Of a stretch of 64,000 bases of DNA, positions 42,724-50,972 are shown piece after piece. The position numbers were made by a program, and so were the translations under genes. The notes beneath the pieces were generated by a model. It saw only the letters and a list, made by a program, of their open reading frames with translations. It was not told the origin of the DNA and searched no databases. Source of the stretch: Clostridiaceae bacterium (GTDB lineage: Bacteria; Bacillota; Clostridia; Lachnospirales; Lachnospiraceae); NCBI GenBank assembly GCA_910575795.1, contig CAJTGE010000026.1:1-64000 (forward strand), written 5' to 3'. The first letter of the stretch is position 1; each line of letters begins with the position of its first letter.

Positions 42724-43590
42724 TCACGATTCCACTACATCCTTAAAGCCCAGCCCGAACACCTCGGTCGTCTCTGTGACCATCACAAACGCATTTTCGT
42801 CCGTCTCGCCGATGATCCGCTTGAGGATGCTGAATTCTGATTTTCTCACGGTGCAGAGCACGATTGTGGATTCCTGCCCGCTGAAAGCGCCGCGGCAGGG
42901 GATGATCGTAGCGGTCCGGTCAAGCTCCCGTATGATGCGGTTCCCGATCTCCTGCGGAAAGCGCGTGATGATGGAAACCTTGCTGCCCGCATCGTTTCCG
43001 TAAATCATCATATCAATGACCTTTGTCTGCACATACAGCGAGATGAGGCCAAAGAGGGCGGCATCCACATTTTTAAATACAAACACGGATATGGAGAGGA
43101 TCAGCCCGTCTATCAAAAGCAGCGCCCGTCCGATGGATACATGAGGATATTTTTTCTGCATCAGATAGCCCACTACATCGCTGCCCCCTGTGGTGGAACC
43201 GGACAGGAAGATAAGCGCCATGCCTACACCCACCAAAATACCGCCGTACAGGCTGCACATCAGCCGATCTCCCCCGTAAATTGGACAGAGCGGGGCTATG
43301 GCAAAATCCAGGATCAGCGAGCATATGCCGCAGGCAGCGGCTGTGCGGATCGTGAATTTCCTGCTTAAGTGGAACCAGGCCAGCACAAGGAGCGGCAGGT
43401 TCACGGCCAGCGTCAGACGCCCCACCGGAAGGTCTGTCAGGAAATTTCCCATCAGCGCGATGCCTACCGCGCCGCCCGGCGCAATATTGGCCGGCTCTAT
43501 GAAACTGTGCGTTCCGATACTGTATACGACCGCGCCGGCCAGCAAAAACAGTACATCCTTAATTGCATTTTTATTGATCATCCCATTCAT
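42724..43590 (-). CDS. YitT family membrane protein
   Basis: A 288-residue protein of the YitT/DUF161-DUF2179 family. The N-terminal 190 residues have five or six membrane helices (LLAGAVVYSIGTHSFIEPAN, GGAVGIALMGNFL, FLSGSTTGGSDVVGYLMQKK). The C-terminal 85 residues are the soluble DUF2179 domain (KVSIITRFPQEIGNRIIREL, CTVRKSEFSILKRII). Function in the family is unsettled; transport is suspected. It begins 3 nt after the sigma-54 activator gene, so the two share a transcript. Confidence 0.92.
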   Translation of the reverse strand: MNGMINKNAIKDVLFLLAGAVVYSIGTHSFIEPANIAPGGAVGIALMGNFLTDLPVGRLTLAVNLPLLVLAWFHLSRKFTIRTAAACGICSLILDFAIAPLCPIYGGDRLMCSLYGGILVGVGMALIFLSGSTTGGSDVVGYLMQKKYPHVSIGRALLLIDGLILSISVFVFKNVDAALFGLISLYVQTKVIDMMIYGNDAGSKVSIITRFPQEIGNRIIRELDRTATIIPCRGAFSGQESTIVLCTVRKSEFSILKRIIGETDENAFVMVTETTEVFGLGFKDVVES

Positions 43591-43593
43591 CCC

Positions 43594-45024
43594 TTATGCC
43601 TTTCCTTCCTTCAGCAGCCCGTGCCGGGCCGCCTTTCTCTGAAGCGTCTGCCTGGGTACGTCAAGCCGTTTTGCAGCCTTTGAAAGATTTCCTCCTGTCT
43701 CCCGGAGCGTCCCGGCAATAAGCTCCCTTTCATATGCCTCCACCGCACTTTTAAGGGAAGCGCACGGCGCGCCGCCCTCTACGCCGCTGTCTGCCGGCTC
43801 CTGTTTAGCACGGCCAAACTCTGCAAATTTCGCCTTCACATCCTCGAATCTCAGCACGTCCCTGCCCTCATCAACCACGCTCATCCCGTACACAATGACA
43901 TGTTCCAACTCGCGAACATTGCCTGGCCAGTCGTATTCCTCCAGGCGGGCGATCAGCTCCTTTGACACATACTGCACCCTCTTGTGAAAGGTCGCGTTGT
44001 GCTTGCCTATATAAAATTTGATAAAATGCGGTATATCTCTTTTCCTCTCGCGAAGCGGCGGTATGGTAATGGACATCATGCTTAAGCGGTAATAGATATC
44101 CCGTCTGAGCTGGCCCTCCTGCATGGCTTTTACCGGATCGGTATTCATCGCCGCGATCAGCTTTACATTGACGCGCTTCATCACTCTGGAGCCCAGGCTT
44201 CTAAAGCTCCCGTCCTGGAGAACCCGGAGAAGCTTTGGCTGCAGAGACAGGGGCATGGAATTAATCTCGTCCAGGAACAGCGTTCCGCCGTCTGCCAGTT
44301 CAAATAACCCTTTATTCTCCACAGCGCCTGTAAAGGCCCCCTTTGAGGTTCCGAATAAGATACTCTCCAGAAGTGTTTCCGGGAGCGCCGCACAATTCTG
44401 GGCGATAAACGGCTTATCTCTCCTGTCGCCGGCATTATGGATAGACTGGGCAAACACCTCCTTGCCCGTCCCCGTCTCCCCATAAATCATGACCGGCAGA
44501 TCGCAGGCGGCCACCACCTTAATATAATCCCTGGCCTGCTTCATCTTTTCATCCACTGCGATGATGTCCTGCTCCGTAAAAACCGCCGCATTCTGCCGGT
44601 CCAGCCTCTTAGACCCGTCCAGCGGAAACACCAGATCCTTTAAATCAATGCTGTCCAGGGTATCCGAAAGCTCCTCCTGCCGTACCTCCATGGACAGATC
44701 GATAGCGCCCACAATCCGGCCCCGGCTTTTAATAGGAAGAGACAGAGAGGTGATGCGAATCTCCTCCCTGCTCTTTGTCTTGAGAAGCTGGTTCTCCACG
44801 TAAAGCGGCATACCCAGCTCCATTGCCTTTAACATCGTGCTGCTCTCCGAATCCAGATTCTCATAGATATCCAGAAACCGTTTTCCCACAAGCCGGCACG
44901 CGTTTTCTTCATTAGAAAGCTTCCCATTCAGCTTGGCTGTAAACAGGATTTCGCCTTCAAGGTTGATAATCGTAATTCCGTCAATATAACCTTTCCCGTG
45001 GAACAGCTTTTTTAATAACTCCAT
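43594..45024 (-). CDS. sigma-54-dependent activator, RocR-like
   Basis: A 476-residue enhancer-binding protein. Residues 1-110 are a PAS-like sensor (GYIDGITIINLEGEILFTAK, KSRGRIVGAIDLSMEVRQEE). The AAA+ domain at about 150-385 has Walker A IYGETGTGKEVFAQSIHN, the sigma-54-contacting loop GAFTGA, Walker B GGTLFLDEINSMPLSL and R-fingers (REGQLRRDIYYRL-like region). The C-terminus is a Fis-type HTH (RETGGNLSKAAKRLDVPRQT). It lies directly downstream of gltS and ald, whose upstream region has a sigma-54 promoter and three activator-type sites. Control of that operon is therefore very likely. Confidence 0.95.
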   Translation of the reverse strand: MELLKKLFHGKGYIDGITIINLEGEILFTAKLNGKLSNEENACRLVGKRFLDIYENLDSESSTMLKAMELGMPLYVENQLLKTKSREEIRITSLSLPIKSRGRIVGAIDLSMEVRQEELSDTLDSIDLKDLVFPLDGSKRLDRQNAAVFTEQDIIAVDEKMKQARDYIKVVAACDLPVMIYGETGTGKEVFAQSIHNAGDRRDKPFIAQNCAALPETLLESILFGTSKGAFTGAVENKGLFELADGGTLFLDEINSMPLSLQPKLLRVLQDGSFRSLGSRVMKRVNVKLIAAMNTDPVKAMQEGQLRRDIYYRLSMMSITIPPLRERKRDIPHFIKFYIGKHNATFHKRVQYVSKELIARLEEYDWPGNVRELEHVIVYGMSVVDEGRDVLRFEDVKAKFAEFGRAKQEPADSGVEGGAPCASLKSAVEAYERELIAGTLRETGGNLSKAAKRLDVPRQTLQRKAARHGLLKEGKA

Positions 45025-45144
45025 ACGCGCTCACGTTCCCTTTCTTCAACTGCCCTGTATTTTTATAAATAGTAGCAGAAAACCCGGGCAAACACAAGCG
45101 CGCAGGACAGGTGCTGTATTCATCGTTCTCTGCGCAGGGCTGTA

Positions 45145-46509
45145 CTAATCGCACCCTTCTGCCGGCCGGTCCAGAGGCTCTTTCAGCCACCACCATTTCA
45201 GCGCTATATTCACGATCACACAGGCTGCCGTGATTGCCAGATAAATCCCGATAAATTTCCAGTGATTCCCATTGAGAAGCATCATGGGGCCCATGGACCA
45301 GGCAAACATTTCAATCGGCGTCGTAAACGGCGCGGCAAAGGCCGTATCGTTTAAGGTTTTGGACAGATTTTCTGGATCCACGATGCGCAGCAGGATAAAT
45401 CCAATAGCAAATACCCCGGTCGAGTAGCCGAACACGAAGATCGAGCGCTCAAACCAGCTCCCCTTATTCATAGCAGCTCCAAAGAACATCAGCGTGAGCA
45501 CAACAATCGAGATCCCGGCCAGCAAAAGCAGCGTCAGAGGAACCGCATATTTGACAATCACGGAAATCTTGATGGAAGCAATCCCGAAAAATACCAGATA
45601 ATCCGTGGCCGTTCCGGAAATACGGCTGATCACATTCTCATCTATATAGTTTCCCACTCCCACTTTTTTAAATACCAGGAACATGACAATGGCGATCAGG
45701 AAGGCCAGAAGATACGTCGGCAGATCCAGGCCGGTTGCGTTAAATATCCACCGGTAGAGCAAGAGCCCCGCCCCGGAGGCAACCAGCAGGATCGCCAGAT
45801 GCCAGGCCAGCGGATCCAGAACCATGGACGAAATGCTCTCCTGTCCCATGGATTTCCGATCTTCATTTGGAATCAAACCGGTCCTCAGATCGCCGGAAAT
45901 ATACTGAAAGCTCTTAATATACTTCGTCCATCCCCGCTTTGTCCCCATCTTGATAAAGAAGAGCCCGCCGAAAATACCTGACAGGATTCCCACTGTCGCG
46001 CAGGTCATGGCAATATCCATCGCGTCCGGATCCCCGAGCCTCGCAAAGGTAGATCCCACGGCGGCCGCTGTCCCATGTCCGCCGGAAAAACCGGCTGCCA
46101 GACAAAGGCCAAAGCCGTAATTGATGTTCGGAAACAATCTGGAAATCACCAGAATCCCGAACAGGGGAACCAGGCTGAACTGGATGGTCTGAGCCAGCAC
46201 CTTATAAGAAAAATACGAGCCAATCCGCTCCACCTCGGCCTTAAAATCCGCCTTATTAAAGGAAAAGCCGTTGATGCCCACCGACGCAAAGATCAGGATG
46301 ATCAGCGCGCCCGCGTAGGATCCGATCGACTCCGAAAACGGCAGGACATTAAGCCCCTGGCTCCCCAGCGCCAGGGCCATGAAGCCTGCTATCATGCTGG
46401 CCGGCACGAAGAACTTCTGTACCAGCTTTACCTTTGCCCGGATTAGCTGTCCTGCCATGATGAACAGGGAAGCAACCGCAAAATCGAGCAGAAAATCATT
46501 CACACTCAT
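45145..46509 (-). CDS. GltS-type sodium/glutamate symporter family protein
   Basis: A 454-residue membrane carrier with about 11-12 helices. GltS-like features are the paired Gly-rich reentrant segments LAAGFSGGHGTAAAVGSTFA and, in the second half, FGYSTGVFAIGFILLRIVDP. Other stretches are VPASMIAGFMALALGSQGLN and FASVGINGFSFNKADF. The start at 46509 has AGGAGGG 6 nt upstream. It follows ald by 13 nt, in one operon behind a sigma-54 promoter. Substrate is probably glutamate or a related amino acid; the pairing with alanine dehydrogenase makes other amino acids possible. Confidence 0.85.
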   Translation of the reverse strand: MSVNDFLLDFAVASLFIMAGQLIRAKVKLVQKFFVPASMIAGFMALALGSQGLNVLPFSESIGSYAGALIILIFASVGINGFSFNKADFKAEVERIGSYFSYKVLAQTIQFSLVPLFGILVISRLFPNINYGFGLCLAAGFSGGHGTAAAVGSTFARLGDPDAMDIAMTCATVGILSGIFGGLFFIKMGTKRGWTKYIKSFQYISGDLRTGLIPNEDRKSMGQESISSMVLDPLAWHLAILLVASGAGLLLYRWIFNATGLDLPTYLLAFLIAIVMFLVFKKVGVGNYIDENVISRISGTATDYLVFFGIASIKISVIVKYAVPLTLLLLAGISIVVLTLMFFGAAMNKGSWFERSIFVFGYSTGVFAIGFILLRIVDPENLSKTLNDTAFAAPFTTPIEMFAWSMGPMMLLNGNHWKFIGIYLAITAACVIVNIALKWWWLKEPLDRPAEGCD

Positions 46510-46522
46510 AGAACCCTCCTGT

Positions 46523-47686
46523 TTACAGCTTGATAAACAAATCCGACCTGGTTCCCGTCGCCGCCGGCGCCGGATCCAGCTTCTGATCCGCAATCTTTAG
46601 GATATCCTCCGGGCGGATCCACGGCCGCTTCTGAACTCCGCTCGTCTCCTCATGGGTCAGATATCCTTTGTAAGCCGTCAGGCTTCTTCTCAGAAAACCG
46701 TCCTTTACGCAGGCCGCCTCGATTCCGCTGTTCATGATGCTTCTGAAATGCGGAAGCACCGAAGCCGCATAGGCGATGGACGTGGACTGCGAAATCGCGC
46801 CCGGGATATTGCTCACGCAGTAGTGGACAACCCCCTCCTCCACATAGCGCGGATTCTCGTGCGTCGTCTCGTGGAAGGTTTCAATCGCGCCGTAGTCGTT
46901 GCTGATATCTACGATGACAGAGCCCGGCTCCATGGAGCGCACCATCGCGCGGTCAATCATGTACTCCGAAGCATTCTTCGGCCATTTCACGCAGTTATAC
47001 ACCACATCCATCTCCGGGAGCAGCTTTGCGATGTTGTACCGGTTGGAAATCATGGTGTTGACCTCTTCATTAAACTGCTTTCCGATATCCCGGAGCGTTC
47101 CTATGTTGATATCCATGACCGTAACCCATGCGCCCAGGGCATGAAGCACGGACGCCGCCGCCTTTCCCACAACGCCGCCGCCGAGAACAAGGGCTTTGAT
47201 ACCCGGCGCGCCGCCAAGGCCGTTTACGAATTTTCCCTTTCCGCCGTTGATTGCTAAAAGCGATTCCAGGCCAAAGAGGGCGCCGGCCTTTCCCGCTGCC
47301 TCACAGTTGGGCGAACCGCAGCGGTGGGAATCCTCTGCGGTAAACGCGATGCATTTGCTGTCTAAGAGCGCCTGAACCTCCTCCGGATGCGCGGCGGGAT
47401 GGATACACGTAAATATAATCTGGTTCTCCCGCAAAAGCCCATACTCGGAGGGCTCAATCTCTTTTACCTTGGCGACAAAATCACAGGCTGCGTAGATCTC
47501 CTCCATGGTATCCACAAGCTTTGCTCCCTCGGCCGCGTACGCCTCATCCGTAAATCCGGCGCCGGCACCGGCGCCCTTCTGCACATAGACTTCATGGCCG
47601 TCTCCTGCAATCATGCTCACCTCCGCCGGCGTGGCAATCACACGGTACTCTCCCTGCTTAATGTCCTTTAATACCCCAAACTTCAT
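46523..47686 (-). CDS. alanine dehydrogenase family protein
   Basis: An NAD-linked enzyme of the alanine dehydrogenase/transhydrogenase-N family, 387 residues. Features are KFGVLKDIKQGEYRVIATPA at the N-terminus, FTCIHPAAHPEEV, the Rossmann loop LVLGGGVVGKAAASVLHALG and the C-terminal SNIPGAISQSTSIAYA. It would oxidise alanine to pyruvate and ammonia, or run in reverse. The extra Cys-rich HRCGSPNCEAAGKAG insertion is less typical, so the exact substrate is not certain. ATG at 47686 is chosen, with GGAGG 8 nt upstream. First gene of the sigma-54-controlled operon. Confidence 0.85.
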   Translation of the reverse strand: MKFGVLKDIKQGEYRVIATPAEVSMIAGDGHEVYVQKGAGAGAGFTDEAYAAEGAKLVDTMEEIYAACDFVAKVKEIEPSEYGLLRENQIIFTCIHPAAHPEEVQALLDSKCIAFTAEDSHRCGSPNCEAAGKAGALFGLESLLAINGGKGKFVNGLGGAPGIKALVLGGGVVGKAAASVLHALGAWVTVMDINIGTLRDIGKQFNEEVNTMISNRYNIAKLLPEMDVVYNCVKWPKNASEYMIDRAMVRSMEPGSVIVDISNDYGAIETFHETTHENPRYVEEGVVHYCVSNIPGAISQSTSIAYAASVLPHFRSIMNSGIEAACVKDGFLRRSLTAYKGYLTHEETSGVQKRPWIRPEDILKIADQKLDPAPAATGTRSDLFIKL

Positions 47687-47753
47687 CTTCATTTCCTCCA
47701 ATCCTTCATTTTGTGTCCATACGGACCGTTTTATTTTATACACTTACATATAC

Positions 47754-47769
47754 AGCAAAAGTCATGCCA
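47754..47769 (-). promoter_or_regulatory. sigma-54 promoter of the ald-gltS operon
   Basis: On the minus strand TGGCATGACTTTTGCT matches the sigma-54 consensus: GG (-24) and GC (-12) are 12 bp apart. The start point would be near 47743, leaving a leader of about 57 nt before ald. Confidence 0.85.
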
Positions 47770-47810
47770 AAAAAGAATTCGAGAAAATCCAATAACTTCG
47801 CCAAAAAAAC

Positions 47811-47870
47811 TGCTCATTTTTGGGCAAATTGTATGCTTATTAATGGGCATATTGTATCCAAAAATGGGCG
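47811..47870. promoter_or_regulatory. three upstream activator sites
   Basis: Three 16-bp imperfect palindromes: TGCTCATTTTTGGGCA (47811-47826), TGCTTATTAATGGGCA (47834-47849) and TATCCAAAAATGGGCG (47855-47870). Starts are 23 and 21 bp apart, about two helical turns. Their centres lie about 75, 98 and 119 bp upstream of the predicted sigma-54 start, where activator sites usually are. Binding by the protein at 43594-45024 is inferred. Confidence 0.75.
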
Positions 47871-48006
47871 TTAAAATTCTGTTAAAAATATGTTCAAAAG
47901 CTGATATATTCTTACTTTTTTGCTATTATAATGTAGCATTGGCCATGTTGTCAGGGAAGAGCGGCCAATGTACTGCAAAAACTCTTATGAAAGGAAAAAA
48001 ACGGCC

Positions 48007-50145
48007 ATGTCCAGTCAAGCCAAAATCAAAGCCTCTGGCACAAGTCTCAGCACAAAAATCATTTCAAAAATTGCTCTCATGATTGGAGCGATCTTTCTCG
48101 TAACGATTGCGGTCTCAAGCTCGCTGTCCGCCCGCTCCCAGCTTCAGATTACAAATGAGAAGCTGGTATCCGTCGCTTACGAAAACTCCTTTTTAATTGC
48201 AAATAATGTTGAAGCTTCCTATGCGAAGGCCGCCGCGTTTGCGGATTCCCTGCGCAATATTTCAGCCCTGGATCCTAAGGAACAGCGCGGTGCGATTGAT
48301 AACGCCCTGGTCGGTATTTTAGAGGGAAATAAAAATTTTACAACGGTATTCGCCTATTTTGAGCAGAATACGGTCGCGGACGCCAACGGCGATCCGTACA
48401 GCGTACATAGAAGGGATATTGCCTATGAGGCAGTCGCTTACCCGGATCCCGAGGGCTCCGGCTATCTCTTTGAAAAACATGAGGACGCCTTTGACACCTA
48501 CGAAAAAGCGTATTACCAGCAAATCAAGTCAACCGGCGAGCCCTATCTGATGGAGCCCTATGTATATGAGCTCATGGGTAAAGAGATCATGATGATCAGC
48601 GTTATCGCCCCCATTCATGATACAGAGGGAAATTTTATGGGCGTGGCCGGTATGGATGTGGCCTTGGACGATTTGCAGTCCATGCGTTTTGCCGGCACGG
48701 GCTATGAGTCCGCCCATATGGTAGCGCTCGCAGAGGACGGAACGATCCTGGTAGATACCGCCAATCCGGCCGCTGTCGGGAAACCCGCCTCAGACACCGG
48801 ATATGCGATTATGAGTAAGGCGCAGGACAGCCTCAGCGGCATGCCGCCTTCTGAGAATGCCAACAGTTTATATGTCCTTGAAAATAACATCACGAATTTC
48901 GCAACCAAAAACCGCGGAATTTCCGTGAGTGTTCCCCTGACGATGAGCGGAGGAAACCAGTGGATGCTGTATCTGTCCATTGACAAAGGAGAATTTTACG
49001 GCCCCATTATCAGCGATATTGTTAAGCTCTCCCTGGCCATTATCGTATTTGGAATCCTGATGCTGTGTATCGTCTACTACATCATTAAAAAATACCTCTC
49101 TCCGATCCAGACCATCATGGACGGAGCCGCCAGGCTGGAAGCGGGTGATTTAAATATCCATATTGACGTGCGTTCCAGGGATGAGCTGGGACGGCTGGCG
49201 CAGGCGTTCAACCACATCAGCACAACCATGAACAACTACGTCCATGACATCTCCATACAGCTCTCTGAGATGGCGAATAATAATCTTGATATCAATATCA
49301 CGCAGAAATATATCGGCGATTTTATTCCCATTCAGGACTCGATTGAGAAGATCTCATGCGCGCTGAATAACACCCTGCACCAGATCAACAGCTCGGCGGA
49401 CGCGGTTGCCCAGAGGGCGGAAAGCATGTCTGTGGACGCGCACGGGCTCGCGAAAAGCGTTCTGGCAGAGGCGCAGGCGATTGAAGAGCTGACCACCTCC
49501 ATCGGAAGCCTGTCCAAAGACATGACGGCAAACGCTGACCATGCGCAAAAGGCGAATGAAACGGTGCTGAACGTGAAAGAGCAGATTGTGAGCAGCAATC
49601 ATGAGATGAGCAATTTAGTCAGCGCGATGTCGGATATCAGGCAGTCCTCATCCGAGATCCAGAAGATCGTGGGCGCTATCCAGGGCATCGCGGATCAGAC
49701 GAATCTCCTCTCCCTGAACGCCTCTGTGGAAGCATCGAGAGCCGGGGAAGCCGGAAAAACCTTTGCCGTTGTAGCCAAGGAGATCCGCGACTTAGCCGCA
49801 AGGAGCGCGGACGCTGTCAAGCAGACAGAGGAGCTGATCCATGCCTCCCATCAGGCTGTCGAGCGGGGCATCCGGATCGCGGATGATACGGCCAAATCCC
49901 TCTCGCTCGTCGTTGAGGGGGCAAACGAGGTTTCCAGCTCTGTAGACCAGATCAACAGCGCCACGCAGGAGCAAAAGAAGGTTCTCGATCATCTGACAGA
50001 CCATATCGATCTGATCAGCAATGCGATGCAGACCAACTCCGCGTCCGTCCAGGGAAGCGCCGGAACAAGCACGGAACTTCTGGGGCTCTCCAAGCGGCTC
50101 TATGAGCTTGTCAAAGGATTCCGCTTAAAGAATCCTCAGCGGTAA
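48007..50145 (+). CDS. methyl-accepting chemotaxis protein
   Basis: A 712-residue receptor. The N-terminal membrane helix is at about 15-37 (IISKIALMIGAIFLVTIAVS). An extracellular double-Cache-like region of about 310 residues (FAYFEQNTVADANGDPYSVH, GNFMGVAGMDVALDDLQ) is closed by the second helix near 345-370. A HAMP domain follows, then a cytoplasmic signalling domain with the hairpin tip IADQTNLLSLNASVEASRAG. The ATG at 48007 was chosen to exclude the upstream frame. Amino-acid-type ligands are common for Cache domains. It shares an intergenic region with the ald operon and a terminator with the next gene. Confidence 0.93.
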   Translation: MSSQAKIKASGTSLSTKIISKIALMIGAIFLVTIAVSSSLSARSQLQITNEKLVSVAYENSFLIANNVEASYAKAAAFADSLRNISALDPKEQRGAIDNALVGILEGNKNFTTVFAYFEQNTVADANGDPYSVHRRDIAYEAVAYPDPEGSGYLFEKHEDAFDTYEKAYYQQIKSTGEPYLMEPYVYELMGKEIMMISVIAPIHDTEGNFMGVAGMDVALDDLQSMRFAGTGYESAHMVALAEDGTILVDTANPAAVGKPASDTGYAIMSKAQDSLSGMPPSENANSLYVLENNITNFATKNRGISVSVPLTMSGGNQWMLYLSIDKGEFYGPIISDIVKLSLAIIVFGILMLCIVYYIIKKYLSPIQTIMDGAARLEAGDLNIHIDVRSRDELGRLAQAFNHISTTMNNYVHDISIQLSEMANNNLDINITQKYIGDFIPIQDSIEKISCALNNTLHQINSSADAVAQRAESMSVDAHGLAKSVLAEAQAIEELTTSIGSLSKDMTANADHAQKANETVLNVKEQIVSSNHEMSNLVSAMSDIRQSSSEIQKIVGAIQGIADQTNLLSLNASVEASRAGEAGKTFAVVAKEIRDLAARSADAVKQTEELIHASHQAVERGIRIADDTAKSLSLVVEGANEVSSSVDQINSATQEQKKVLDHLTDHIDLISNAMQTNSASVQGSAGTSTELLGLSKRLYELVKGFRLKNPQR

Positions 50146-50167
50146 TCCGTAAAAACCCGCATTTAAA

Positions 50168-50213
50168 GCAGGCCCCCGAAAACCTCATTATATGATGGTT
50201 TTCGGGGGCCTGC
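50168..50213. terminator. bidirectional terminator
   Basis: GCAGGCCCCCGAAAACC / GGTTTTCGGGGGCCTGC, a 17-bp perfect stem with a 12-nt loop. It lies between the convergent chemoreceptor and DUF6305-like genes and has T-rich tails in both directions. Confidence 0.9.
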
Positions 50214-50242
50214 CCTTTGTTTTCCATTTATTATATTATCTG

Positions 50243-50905
50243 TTATTTCCCAAACAGGATCTTAAGCGGTTCTACTGCTCCCACCTGATTCTCTACAAAG
50301 GAAGCCGGGATGCTGTTGGCGGTCACAATCCCTTTCATCAGGCCGTCGGCATCGCCCTCTGATACGATAATGGCCGCATCCGCCGCCTGCAGGGCGTCCG
50401 GAACGAATTTGTCGGACAGGGTTCCGCGTCTCGCGCTTCCGCCGATATGCAGGGATATGATGGTCACGCCCTGCTCTTTTGCCTTTGCGATAACCGCCTT
50501 CACGCGATCCAGCTCCTGATTCTCATCCACTCCGGCCGCGCCGAGCCCCTTGGAGCTTCCCCCAATGGCCAGCACCAGCGTTTTGTAGCCCTCCAGATCA
50601 TCGGCCGTCATGGTCGCATTTAAATCGGTCTCAATCTCACACTTTTTCATCAAAGTCTGAACCACGTTCACGTCCGCGCTCTGGCCTACGCTGGTCAGGA
50701 TAATCGGCCCCTCTGCAATGGCCTCTGTGATCTCCAGCACATCGCCTGCCGCCGCGCCGTCTCCCTCCGGAGCCGGGGCCTTTTCCTGCTCCTGAGCCGC
50801 AGGGGCCGCCTGCGTCTCCGGGGCCTGGCTCCCGCCGCCGCATGCGGTCAGGGAAGCAGCCGCCATGGAAAGACATAATGCAATCACCGCTAATTTCTTT
50901 TTCAT
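50243..50905 (-). CDS. lipoprotein, DUF6305-like
   Basis: A 220-residue lipoprotein with lipobox LTAC near residue 22, then an Ala/Pro/Glu-rich linker to about 50. A compact alpha/beta domain of about 165 residues follows (ILTSVGQSADVNVVQTLMKK, TADDLEGYKTLVLAIGGSSK, GVTIISLHIGGSARRGTLSD). The domain resembles DUF6305 proteins, which I recall beside gamma-glutamyl enzymes; that match is from memory and unverified. It is the last gene of the minus-strand unit that starts with the permease at 56547. Confidence 0.65.
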   Translation of the reverse strand: MKKKLAVIALCLSMAAASLTACGGGSQAPETQAAPAAQEQEKAPAPEGDGAAAGDVLEITEAIAEGPIILTSVGQSADVNVVQTLMKKCEIETDLNATMTADDLEGYKTLVLAIGGSSKGLGAAGVDENQELDRVKAVIAKAKEQGVTIISLHIGGSARRGTLSDKFVPDALQAADAAIIVSEGDADGLMKGIVTANSIPASFVENQVGAVEPLKILFGK

Positions 50906-50972
50906 AATCCTTATCTCCTTTATTTATCGTTTCGCGCGCCCCGGCCGGAGCGCGGTTTCATGTTTGCTGTTA

